Assembly (NCBI RefSeq): GCF_000812965.1
Contig: NZ_JSYN01000018.1
Span: forward strand, 94,179 to 158,178
Origin: Pedobacter kyungheensis
Lineage (GTDB): Bacteria > Bacteroidota > Bacteroidia > Sphingobacteriales > Sphingobacteriaceae
Direction: 5' to 3'
Length of the DNA: 64,000 nucleotides
In this document: positions 25,702-33,730 of the stretch, in pieces
How the letters are laid out: each line of letters begins with the position of its first letter
Position numbering within the stretch: the first letter of the stretch is position 1
Translations under genes and position numbers: made by a program
The notes under the pieces: generated by a model
Database searches by the model: none
Told to the model about the DNA's origin: nothing
The model's input: the letters and a program-made list of their open reading frames with translations, nothing else

Positions 25702-26067
25702 TCAACTCAAATGTTTTTTCACAATATCCTCCAATGCGGCAATATCAAAAGGTTTTGATAAGTAGCTATCGGCACCGGCCTCATCAGCCAGCGAAGAGAT
25801 ATCGTTATTGGCCGAAAAGTAAATCACGGGAATGTGTTTTAAATCGGGATGGCTTTTTAGTGCTTTTGTAGCCTGTATACCACCTAAATCGGGCAACCAG
25901 TTATCCATGAAAATTAAATCGGGCATATATTCTGCCACCTGCTTTTCAATATCGTTTGCATTTTCAGATGTTTTGATTTCGTAACCAGCATCTTCTAAAA
26001 TAAATGTACATAGATCAAGGATATCCCTGTTATCATCAAAAACAAATACTTTCTTTACACCTGCCAT
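25702..26067 (-). CDS. Single-domain response regulator (CheY-like)
   Basis: 121 residues, a receiver domain only. Conserved residues: acidic pair DD (11-12, FVFDDNRD), phosphoacceptor Asp about 56 (DLIFMDNWLP), Ser/Thr position in YFSAN, and Lys in LSKPFD. With no output domain it must act by phosphotransfer or by protein contact. It is the last gene of the signalling block, 22 bp after cheB. Confidence 0.9.
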   Translation of the reverse strand: MAGVKKVFVFDDNRDILDLCTFILEDAGYEIKTSENANDIEKQVAEYMPDLIFMDNWLPDLGGIQATKALKSHPDLKHIPVIYFSANNDISSLADEAGADSYLSKPFDIAALEDIVKKHLS

Positions 26068-26089
26068 ATTTAACCTCCGAAAAAGTAAA

Positions 26090-26674
26090 TTAATTGTTCA
26101 ACTTATTTATATATGTGGCCATATCGTGGCCGTCCACAACCTCGTGCGGCTGTACCTGTAGCACTGCCTGCTGGGGCATATACGGCATTATCGCCGTATT
26201 TGGATTCTGTATAACCACCCTACCACCAAAATTGTTTACACTTTTTAGTCCTTCTACCCCATCGGCATTAGAACCCGATAACAAAATGCATACCAGACCC
26301 GATCTAAAGACCTCAGCTGCAGACTGAAAGGTAACATCTATTGATGGCCTGGAATAATTTATTTTTTCTGAATAATCGAGCGATATACTATGATCTTCTT
26401 CAATGAGCATATGGTAATCGGCAGGTGCAATAAATACTTTTCCGGCCTTTAACACTTCTTTTTCTTCGGCTTCGCTAACCAGCAGCGAAGTGCGGTTTCT
26501 AATCAGATCGGTAAGCAACGATTCGTTACTGGCTTTACGGTGTACAACCAGTATAATGGGGAAATTCAGGTTCTGGCTCAATTGAGGAAAAATTTCGAGC
26601 AAAACATCTAAACTACCAGCCGAGCCCCCAATAATTAAGGCGGTACAGGAGGTTCTATTTACAGTTTTCTCCAT
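26090..26674 (-). CDS. CheB-type methylesterase without receiver
   Basis: 194 residues covering only the CheB catalytic domain. The triad is visible: Ser18 in GGSAGS, His45 in VVHRK, and Asp in LLSGSNADGVEG (about 138). Classical CheB removes methyl groups from chemoreceptors, but there are no receptors, CheA or CheW here. The N-terminal receiver that gates normal CheB is absent; the single receivers in the block may substitute. Its start overlaps the cheR end by 16 bp, so the pair is translationally coupled. Confidence 0.88.
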   Translation of the reverse strand: MEKTVNRTSCTALIIGGSAGSLDVLLEIFPQLSQNLNFPIILVVHRKASNESLLTDLIRNRTSLLVSEAEEKEVLKAGKVFIAPADYHMLIEEDHSISLDYSEKINYSRPSIDVTFQSAAEVFRSGLVCILLSGSNADGVEGLKSVNNFGGRVVIQNPNTAIMPYMPQQAVLQVQPHEVVDGHDMATYINKLNN

Positions 26675-27477
26675 ATTTTCTCCTGTTTAATCCTTTTATA
26701 GCCTTTGGCTTTGGGCCAAAAATCCAAACTTTCTTTACTCCCGAGCGCCAGGTAGCCCAAATTTTCGATGCTGTTATCGAAGAGGTTAAAAACCTTATGC
26801 TGCAGGTCTTTATCAAAGTAAATTAATACGTTGCGGCACAAAATGAGCTGAAATTCGTTAAAAGAATGATCAGAAACCAGGTTATGGGTAGAAAAGATCA
26901 TTTTACTGCTCAAACTTTCATCAAATTTAGCCAGCGAATAGTTGGCCGCATAATAGGTAGAAAAATCTTTGGTTCCGCCCGATTGCAGGTAATTTTCAGA
27001 ATATTGTTTCAGGTAGTTTAAAGGAAACATGCCCTTTTTTGCCTTTTCTAAAACCGAGGGATTAATATCTGTAGCATAAATGAGCGATTTATTGAGCAGG
27101 TTTAATTCTTTAAGCAAAATAGCCAGCGAATAAGCCTCTTCACCTGTAGAGCAGCCTGCAACCCAAATGCGTATGAAAGGATAAGTACCTAAAACGGGAA
27201 GCACATCATTGCGCAAAGCTTTGTAAAACGAAGGATCGCGGAACATTTCGGTAACATTAACCGTTATTTCTTCCAAAAAACGTTTAAAATACTGCTTATC
27301 GGTTTTTACGGTGTAGCGGAACTCTGCGAAGCTTACAAAACTATCGAGCGCATAGAGCCGGGTAATCCTTCTTTTTATCGAAGCATGCGAATATTCGAGA
27401 AAATCATAGCCATGAGTTTCTAAAACATCGTTCAGCAACAGCTCAACCTGCTCGTTATCTATCACTTCACTTATCAC
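26659..27477 (-). CDS. CheR-type SAM-dependent protein methyltransferase
   Basis: 272 residues. The N-terminal helical CheR domain (ASIKRRITRL, then EITVNVTEMFRDPSFY) leads to the methyltransferase fold with SAM loop AGCSTGEEAYS (about 104-114), YATDINPSVLEKA and LCRNVLIYF. It should methylate glutamates on a partner. No methyl-accepting protein is nearby; the long coiled coil of the hybrid kinase encoded upstream is the obvious candidate, by inference. It overlaps cheB by 16 bp and follows the receiver gene by 3 bp. Confidence 0.9.
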   Translation of the reverse strand: MISEVIDNEQVELLLNDVLETHGYDFLEYSHASIKRRITRLYALDSFVSFAEFRYTVKTDKQYFKRFLEEITVNVTEMFRDPSFYKALRNDVLPVLGTYPFIRIWVAGCSTGEEAYSLAILLKELNLLNKSLIYATDINPSVLEKAKKGMFPLNYLKQYSENYLQSGGTKDFSTYYAANYSLAKFDESLSSKMIFSTHNLVSDHSFNEFQLILCRNVLIYFDKDLQHKVFNLFDNSIENLGYLALGSKESLDFWPKAKGYKRIKQEKIWRKL

Positions 27478-27480
27478 TCT

Positions 27481-27852
27481 TTAATTGGTAAATTTTTCTA
27501 TCTGCAATAACAATTCATCAACATTTATCGGTTTTGAAACATAACCGGATGCACCTGCACTGAGGCAACGTTCTTTATCGCCAACCATCGCCTGCGCAGT
27601 TACAGCCAAAACAGGTATATTTTGCATTTTAGCCGATTTTTTCATTGCGGCAATTGCCTGATAACCATCCATATCGGGCATCATCATATCCATTAAAACG
27701 ATGGCCACATTTTCGTGTTGCTCCATGATGGAAAAACCTTCATGCGCACTTATGGCCGACAAACAATTGAAGCCTTTGGCCTTTAAAACAGCTTTCAGGG
27801 CAAAAATGTTTCTGTTATCGTCGTCAATAATAAGGATTAATTTTTGAGGCAT
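27481..27852 (-). CDS. Single-domain response regulator (CheY-like)
   Basis: 123 residues, receiver only. Acidic pair DDD (10-12, LIIDDDNRN), phosphoacceptor in VLMDMMMPDMDG (Asp about 55), Thr in AVTAQAM, Lys in SKPIN. It closely resembles the last receiver of the adjacent hybrid kinase (shared MMMP-DGY and A-GASGYVSKP), so it may have split from it. It lies 16 bp after the hybrid kinase gene and 3 bp before cheR. Confidence 0.9.
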   Translation of the reverse strand: MPQKLILIIDDDNRNIFALKAVLKAKGFNCLSAISAHEGFSIMEQHENVAIVLMDMMMPDMDGYQAIAAMKKSAKMQNIPVLAVTAQAMVGDKERCLSAGASGYVSKPINVDELLLQIEKFTN

Positions 27853-27868
27853 AACTAATTAAAATGGT

Positions 27869-30800
27869 TTATGATTTATGGTGATTTTCGTACAGCCAAA
27901 CGCGCAGTAATGAGATCAGCTGATCCATATCTACCGGCTTACTGATATAGTCGGATGCGCCGGCAGCAATACATTTTTCGCGGTCGCCCATCATGGCCTT
28001 TGCAGTTACGGCCAATATAGGCAGGTTACGGTATTTCAGATCCTGCCTGATGGCTGTTGTGGTTTCGTAACCATCCAGCTCCGGCATCATCATATCCATC
28101 AGCACCACATCCACATCGGCGTTTTCGTTCAGGAGCTTAAGTGCTTCTTTCCCATCTGTAGCTGCCAAAACCTTCATCTGATGTTGCTCCAACATCTTGG
28201 TTAACGAAAAAATATTACGCACGTCGTCATCAGCCACTAAAACCGTTTTTCCTTTAAGCACATCCTGCAACTCTGAGAATTTTTTAGGCGTTTTGGTTTT
28301 TTCCTTATTTTTTTCTTCAACCAGGTGTAAAAACAATCCGGCTTCGTCTAAAATACGCTGATAAGAGTGTGCCGTTTTCACCACAATTGAATCGGCATAT
28401 TGCTTAATGCGATTTTCTTCACCTTTCGAAAGATTTTTACCGGTAAAAATAATAATCGGCAGGTTTTCTAAACCGGGGGTCTTTTTCACTACCTCGAGTG
28501 TTTCGTAAGCATGTTTATCCGGAATACCCATATCCAGGATAACACAATTTACCTCTGGTTTGTGTAAGGCAGAAACACTTTCGTTTACCTGATTTACAAT
28601 CTCTGTCTGGATATTAAAATTGCTTAAAAAGTAACTTAAAGCTTTGGCGTGCTGTTCATTTTCCTCAACAATGAGCACCTTTTTAGGGTGACGGCTAAGT
28701 GCATGCTCCAGTTTGGTAAAAATCTCCTGCATGTGCTCAAAAGCGAAAGGTTTATTGATAAAATCTACTGCACCTTTAAGCAGGCTCTCCTTTTTCACCT
28801 GTAAAGAAGACATGATATGCACCGGAATTGGTCGTGTTGAGGGATCTGACTTTAACTCTTCCATTACCTGCCATCCATCCTTTACCGGCAGCTGAATATC
28901 GAGCAATATGGCCAGTGGTTTATAGGTTTTAGCCATTTCAATACCCACATCGCCACGCACAGCCACCAAGCCTTTGTAATTTCTTTTGCGGGTAAAATCT
29001 AACAAGGTTTTGGCAAATGGCGTATCATCCTCTACAATCAAAATTACTTTATCATCGGGTTGGATATTCGCTCTATCATCTTCAATTTCCTGTGGAATAT
29101 TGGCCACCGTTAAAGGATTTGCTTTTTTAACTGCAGGCTCTGCAACTGCTGCCACCGGTTGATCTAAAGCAGCAATAACACCATCAAAACCTTTATTTTT
29201 ATCAATAGGTAACGTTAAAGTGAAAATACTGCCTTCGTTTTCTTTACTTTTTAAATCGATGTAGCCACCCAATAGCCTCGCCAGCTCACGACTGATAGAC
29301 AGCCCTAAACCAGTACCACCAAATTTACGGCGTGTAGACCCATCGGCCTGCTGAAAGGCTTCAAACACCATACCTTGTTTTTCGGGTGCAATACCCACGC
29401 CGGTATCGGTAACCTTAAATTCAAGGGCAGCCAGCTTCTCATTTTTTTCGATAGATAAGGTTACAGCCCCCACGGTAGTAAACTTAATGGCGTTCGACAA
29501 CAGGTTTTTAATAATCTGCTCTAAGCGCATTTTATCGGTATGGAAAAACTCAGGTACTGCTGCCGATTGCGCTATTTCGAAAGTTAAGTTTTTTTCTTTG
29601 GCCAAAGGGCTAAAGAGCGAGCGCATATTCAACACAATATCGTCAACCTTAACGTTGGTCCGATCAAGCTCCATTTTACCGGCTTCAATTTTAGAAAGAT
29701 CTAAAATCTCATCGATCAGACTTAATAAGCCTTGTCCGGAGCTTTGAATCACCTCAGCATATTCCTGATGCTCGCGATCCATGCTTTCATTTTCGGCCAT
29801 TAACCTCGATAAAAGCAAGATCGAATTGAGCGGGGTCCTCAACTCGTGCGACATATTGGCCAAAAACTCAGATTTGTACCGCGTACTTAATTCCAAAGCT
29901 TCTGCCTTTTGCTGGATTTCTACATTACGTTCCTCAATCAGTTCATTTTTCTCTTCAAGTAAACTGCTTCGTTCTTCCAGCTCCTGATTGCTTTGCAACA
30001 ACTCTTCCTGTTGTACCCGCAGTTCTTCTTCGCTTGCCTGAAGCTTCTGCGCCTGTGCCTCCAGCTCGGCATTTAAACCTTCCAGCTCATTGTGCTGCAC
30101 CTGCAATTCTTCTGATTGGGCCTGTGTTTCTTCCAGCAACTGCTGCAGTTTCTGACGATTCTGAGCACCCAAAAGTGCCGTACCTACATCAGATGAGACC
30201 AGGTTTAAAAAGTGTAATTGCAAATCAGTGTATTTACCAATGGTACCCAGCTCAAGGCCTCCGATCGAGATCTCGTTTCTGATAATCGGCAACACAATTA
30301 ATTGTGCGGGTTTAATATTCCCCGTGGCGTGGGTAATGGTCAGTTCGTTTTGCGGAACATCGTCCAGTAAAATAGGTTTACCAGATTTTACCGCCTGCCC
30401 GATCAAACCCTGTCCAATTTCCAGCGTCTGCGTTAAATTTTGTCTTTGTAAAGCATATTGTCCCTTTAAATGCAGATACCCGTCGTCCTTAAAAAGATAT
30501 AAGGCGCCAATCTGGCTTTTGGTATAGGTGGCTAAGAAAGCTATAATATCTTCTGCCAGATGAAAAACATCCTTTTCGCCAACCATTTTAACGTTCAGGT
30601 TGGCTACCCCGGTTTGCAACCATTCATTTTCTTCGAGGGTATCGAAAGATTTTTTTAAAGAGGTTGACATGGTATTTAACGATTCGGATAGTTCGCCCAA
30701 ATCATCACGACTCTGGCTATCGAGCCGTACGCCATAGTTGCCATTCGAAATCTGGTGTGCAATTTCTTTAATGGCCGTTATGCGTTTTTCCATTTCGTGT

Positions 30801-31456
30801 TTTTTATTCTCAATTTCTTGCTGAAGCTTAACGCGTTCATCAAAATCGATAGACACTTTGCGGTAAAAAAACAGCGTAATCAACACCGCCAGCAAAGCGG
30901 CTACCAAAATTAGGAGCGGCGTATAAGAAGTCAGTTTATTCAGCTCTATAGTGCGACGCTCTAACAAACTCTTTTCCTCATTTACCATCCTCGTCACGGC
31001 TGCCCTGGCCTGATCCATATAAGTCTTGCCCTGCAAAAGCACAGTTGGATCTATCTGGCCGCCAAGCGATTTAATTTCAATGGTTGAGGTAATGATACTC
31101 AGCCTGCGCGACATGATATCCCGCAACGCTTTAATATTTTTTTGCTGGTTCGGATTATCTTTTGTTAATGCCTGCAATTTGCTCAAAGCATTCATGGCGG
31201 TATCAGTAGCGCCGTAATAAGGGGTCAAAAAGATCTTGTTGCCCGTTAAAAGGTATCCCCGCTGGCCGGTTTCGGCATCTTTTAAGGTAGAAATTACGCC
31301 TTCGGCACCTAAAATCACCTCATCGCTGTGTTTTACCAGCTCGGTACTTTTAATGAGGTTGCTGATACTGGTATAAGAAGCCAGCGAACTGATGAACAGA
31401 ATAATCAACGAAAGGCCCAGGCCCAAACGCAGATTATTTTTAAGTGTTGTTTTCAT
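27869..31456 (-). CDS. Giant hybrid sensor kinase: CHASE3-HAMP-GAF-coiled coil-HisKA-HATPase-three receivers
   Basis: 1195 residues. Order: TM1 (about 10-30); CHASE3 sensor (35-175, with DAETGQRGYLLTGN); TM2 (178-198); HAMP (200-275); GAF (285-440); a Gln/Glu-rich coiled coil (440-540, QSEELQVQHNELEGLNAELE); HisKA SHELRTPLNSILLLSRL (His about 548); HATPase with GGTGLGLSI; then receivers with LLDIQLP (about 870), CVILDMGIP (about 990) and VLMDMMMPELDG (about 1115). REC2 lacks some canonical flanking residues and may be degenerate. The protein senses a periplasmic and perhaps a cytosolic cue. It sits between the receiver-kinase gene and receiver-cheR-cheB. Confidence 0.92.
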   Translation of the reverse strand: MKTTLKNNLRLGLGLSLIILFISSLASYTSISNLIKSTELVKHSDEVILGAEGVISTLKDAETGQRGYLLTGNKIFLTPYYGATDTAMNALSKLQALTKDNPNQQKNIKALRDIMSRRLSIITSTIEIKSLGGQIDPTVLLQGKTYMDQARAAVTRMVNEEKSLLERRTIELNKLTSYTPLLILVAALLAVLITLFFYRKVSIDFDERVKLQQEIENKKHEMEKRITAIKEIAHQISNGNYGVRLDSQSRDDLGELSESLNTMSTSLKKSFDTLEENEWLQTGVANLNVKMVGEKDVFHLAEDIIAFLATYTKSQIGALYLFKDDGYLHLKGQYALQRQNLTQTLEIGQGLIGQAVKSGKPILLDDVPQNELTITHATGNIKPAQLIVLPIIRNEISIGGLELGTIGKYTDLQLHFLNLVSSDVGTALLGAQNRQKLQQLLEETQAQSEELQVQHNELEGLNAELEAQAQKLQASEEELRVQQEELLQSNQELEERSSLLEEKNELIEERNVEIQQKAEALELSTRYKSEFLANMSHELRTPLNSILLLSRLMAENESMDREHQEYAEVIQSSGQGLLSLIDEILDLSKIEAGKMELDRTNVKVDDIVLNMRSLFSPLAKEKNLTFEIAQSAAVPEFFHTDKMRLEQIIKNLLSNAIKFTTVGAVTLSIEKNEKLAALEFKVTDTGVGIAPEKQGMVFEAFQQADGSTRRKFGGTGLGLSISRELARLLGGYIDLKSKENEGSIFTLTLPIDKNKGFDGVIAALDQPVAAVAEPAVKKANPLTVANIPQEIEDDRANIQPDDKVILIVEDDTPFAKTLLDFTRKRNYKGLVAVRGDVGIEMAKTYKPLAILLDIQLPVKDGWQVMEELKSDPSTRPIPVHIMSSLQVKKESLLKGAVDFINKPFAFEHMQEIFTKLEHALSRHPKKVLIVEENEQHAKALSYFLSNFNIQTEIVNQVNESVSALHKPEVNCVILDMGIPDKHAYETLEVVKKTPGLENLPIIIFTGKNLSKGEENRIKQYADSIVVKTAHSYQRILDEAGLFLHLVEEKNKEKTKTPKKFSELQDVLKGKTVLVADDDVRNIFSLTKMLEQHQMKVLAATDGKEALKLLNENADVDVVLMDMMMPELDGYETTTAIRQDLKYRNLPILAVTAKAMMGDREKCIAAGASDYISKPVDMDQLISLLRVWLYENHHKS

Positions 31457-31474
31457 TATGGGGATTAAAACTAA

Positions 31475-32608
31475 TTAGATCTGGTTCTTTACAATTTCTT
31501 CTTCGGTAATGGGGATAATAAAATAAAATTCAGAGCCCTCATCGGGTACACTGTTTACCCCAATTTTACCGCCATGCCTGTTTATAATTTCCGAGCAGAT
31601 ATATAAACCTATGCCCAGGCCATTAAAACGGTTGCTGTTTTCTTCAACGCGGTAAAACTTATCGAATATTTTTTCCTGCTGCTCTTTCGAAATGCCGATA
31701 CCAAAATCTTTAACCGCCAGGTACAGTTTCCCATCCTTTATATTAATGGTAACATTAACCTGATTGGTGCCTGGGGCATATTTAATGGCATTGGTAATGA
31801 AATTGATAACCACCTGCTCGAGCCTGATTTCATCGCCAAAAATCATTTCGTGGGTTTGGCCCAGCTTGGTAATTTTAAAGTCGGGATTAGATTGCTGCAA
31901 CATCTCGATGGCATTGTTTACCATATTATCGGCACAAAAGCTTTTCATGTTAAACTTCATCTTACCGCTTTCGATTTTAGAAATATCGAGCAAATCGACA
32001 ATCAGATCGTTTAGTTTTTCGAGCTGTATGCTAGCCTTTTCGAGGTGATTTTGCGCCATGGTTTTATCATCTCGGTTTAAACTGCGCTGCAGCAACTGGA
32101 TATAGCCCTTTACACTGGTTAAGGGTGTCTTTAATTCATGACTGGCAATACTGATAAACTCATCTTTTTTGTGCTCGGCCTGCTTACGGAATTCTATTTC
32201 TTCCAAAAGCTTTTCCTGTACCTCATTCAGCTTTCTGTTCTGCTCGTAAATGCGGTAAAAAGTTTTGATTTTAAGCAACAATACGTTGATATCAACGGGC
32301 TTGGTTATGTAATCCAATCCGCCACTCAGGTAGCCTTTTGTAATAAATTTGAGTTCGGTATTAACGGCTGATAGAAATATAATAGCGGTATCTTTTGCCT
32401 TACTAAAGCCCGAAATGGCTTCTGCCACTTCAAAGCCATCCATATCGGGCATTTGAACATCTAAGATAATCAGGACGTAATTATTTTTCAGGACTTTTTT
32501 TAGCGCCTCTTCACCAGATGATGCGGTATCAACCTCAAAATTGTGCGCCTGTAGTACTTTCTGTAACGAGATCAGGTTTTCAGGCCTGTCATCAACTATA
32601 AGGATCAT
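31475..32608 (-). CDS. Receiver-histidine kinase hybrid (REC-HisKA-HATPase)
   Basis: 377 residues, cytosolic. The receiver comes first: LIVDDRPEN (acidic pair 5-6) and VLIILDVQMPDMDGFE (Asp about 52). A short coiled coil leads to HisKA ISIASHELKTPLTSVKGYIQLL (His about 155) and HATPase with VITNAIKYA, VKDFGIGI and GLGIGLYI. A receiver at the N-terminus lets another kinase control this one, so it likely links to the giant hybrid kinase 18 bp downstream in the same transcript. It is the first gene of the six-gene block. Confidence 0.9.
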   Translation of the reverse strand: MILIVDDRPENLISLQKVLQAHNFEVDTASSGEEALKKVLKNNYVLIILDVQMPDMDGFEVAEAISGFSKAKDTAIIFLSAVNTELKFITKGYLSGGLDYITKPVDINVLLLKIKTFYRIYEQNRKLNEVQEKLLEEIEFRKQAEHKKDEFISIASHELKTPLTSVKGYIQLLQRSLNRDDKTMAQNHLEKASIQLEKLNDLIVDLLDISKIESGKMKFNMKSFCADNMVNNAIEMLQQSNPDFKITKLGQTHEMIFGDEIRLEQVVINFITNAIKYAPGTNQVNVTINIKDGKLYLAVKDFGIGISKEQQEKIFDKFYRVEENSNRFNGLGIGLYICSEIINRHGGKIGVNSVPDEGSEFYFIIPITEEEIVKNQI

Positions 32609-32651
32609 TCTTTATTAAACAAATAAGAAGCCGGGATAATTATGTTTGGTC

Positions 32652-32669
32652 AGGAGATAAGAATCTCCT
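32652..32669. repeat. Small hairpin related to the 6472-6494 repeat
   Basis: AGGAGAT-AAGA-ATCTCCT preceded by TTGGTC, the same 'TTGGTCAGGA' opening as the hairpins at 6470 and 6350. It lies 44 bp before the receiver-kinase ATG, between it and the metallopeptidase stop. Confidence 0.5.
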
Positions 32670-32712
32670 TAACTGTAAACAAACAACAGCTTTTACAAAA
32701 GGTTTTAAATTT

Positions 32713-33555
32713 TTATAAATTATTTGAATTAAAGGTATCTCCCTGCCTGATGTCTCCTGTTTCGAAGCCTTTTTTAAACCAGTACATGCGTTGTGCCGAG
32801 GTACCGTGAGTAAAAGAATCGGGCTGTACTTCGCCAGTTGCCTGTTTCTGTAACTTATCGTCGCCAATGGCGTTGGCTGCCGTTAAAGCTTCTTCAATAT
32901 CGCCGGCGTCTAACTTAAAATCTTTCAGGTTTTGTGCATTATGTGCCCAAAGGCCGGCAAAAAAATCTGCCTGTAACTCTAATTTAACCGATAGGCGGTT
33001 GTATTCCGTTTTACTTACCTGTCCGCGCGCTTCATCTAATTTAGCCGAAATACCCAGCAAATTCTGCACATGATGACCAACTTCGTGCGCAATTACATAA
33101 GCCTGCGCAAAATCGCCGGCTGCACCGAAACGGTTTTTCAATTCGTCGTAAAAAGATAAGTCGATATATACTTTATGATCGCCAGGGCAATAGAATGGCC
33201 CAACATTCGATTGTGCATAACCACAGGCGGTTTGTACGCCATCTCTAAAAAGACGCAGTTTAGGGTATTCGTACTCCTTACCCATTGCTTTAAACTCGGC
33301 ATCCCAAACCTGCTCGGTCGATTCTAATACTCCCGAAACAAATTGTGCCTGCGCATCATTCGCTGGTACGCCCTGCTTAACTTCTTCGGTACCGGTAGTG
33401 GCCGGCAGCTGACTTACAACTCCTGTTAAATCTTTGCCGAATATTAAACCCAGCACCACAATGATAATACCTATCCCGCCACCCAGTGCGGTTTTACCAC
33501 CGCCACCACTTCTGCCATCTTCTACGTTGTTACTGCCTTTACCAAACCACTGCAT
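32713..33555 (-). CDS. YpfJ-type neutral zinc metallopeptidase
   Basis: 280 residues. An N-terminal Gly-rich cytosolic segment is followed by a transmembrane helix (about 26-46, IGIIIVVLGLIFG). The catalytic site is IAHEVGHHVQNLLG (HExxH, about 158-171), with a possible third ligand in ELQADFFAGLWAHNA. The family (KPN_00809/YpfJ) is widespread; substrate unknown. Landmarks FYCPGDHKVYIDLSFY and a final FTHGTSAQRMYWFKKGFETGD are family-typical. It is transcribed alone between gltX and the signalling block. Confidence 0.9.
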   Translation of the reverse strand: MQWFGKGSNNVEDGRSGGGGKTALGGGIGIIIVVLGLIFGKDLTGVVSQLPATTGTEEVKQGVPANDAQAQFVSGVLESTEQVWDAEFKAMGKEYEYPKLRLFRDGVQTACGYAQSNVGPFYCPGDHKVYIDLSFYDELKNRFGAAGDFAQAYVIAHEVGHHVQNLLGISAKLDEARGQVSKTEYNRLSVKLELQADFFAGLWAHNAQNLKDFKLDAGDIEEALTAANAIGDDKLQKQATGEVQPDSFTHGTSAQRMYWFKKGFETGDIRQGDTFNSNNL

Positions 33556-33654
33556 AGTTTATATTTTTATTTTAATGATTAACCTGATCTATCAAAAATT
33601 GTTATACTAATGTAGAAATATTTTTTGGTGAAGTAAGCAGTAAAAAAATGACGG

Positions 33655-33722
33655 ATAATTGAATTTTGAATGCGTAAACAGGAGCTTTCCTTTAAACATT
33701 CGCACATTCAAAATTCAATTAT
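33655..33722 (-). terminator. 18-bp perfect inverted repeat after gltX
   Basis: Arms 33655-33672 and 33705-33722 are perfectly complementary (ATAATTGAATTTTGAATG and its complement) with a 32-nt spacer, starting 8 bp after the gltX stop. There is no clear U tract, so it may be a processing or 3'-stabilising structure rather than a classical terminator. Confidence 0.5.
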
Positions 33723-33730
33723 TAAAAAGG

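Noticed and set aside
26090..27477. Chemotaxis operon
   Set aside because: CheB and CheR are real, but CheA, CheW and methyl-accepting receptors are absent; treated as signalling proteins tied to the hybrid kinase.
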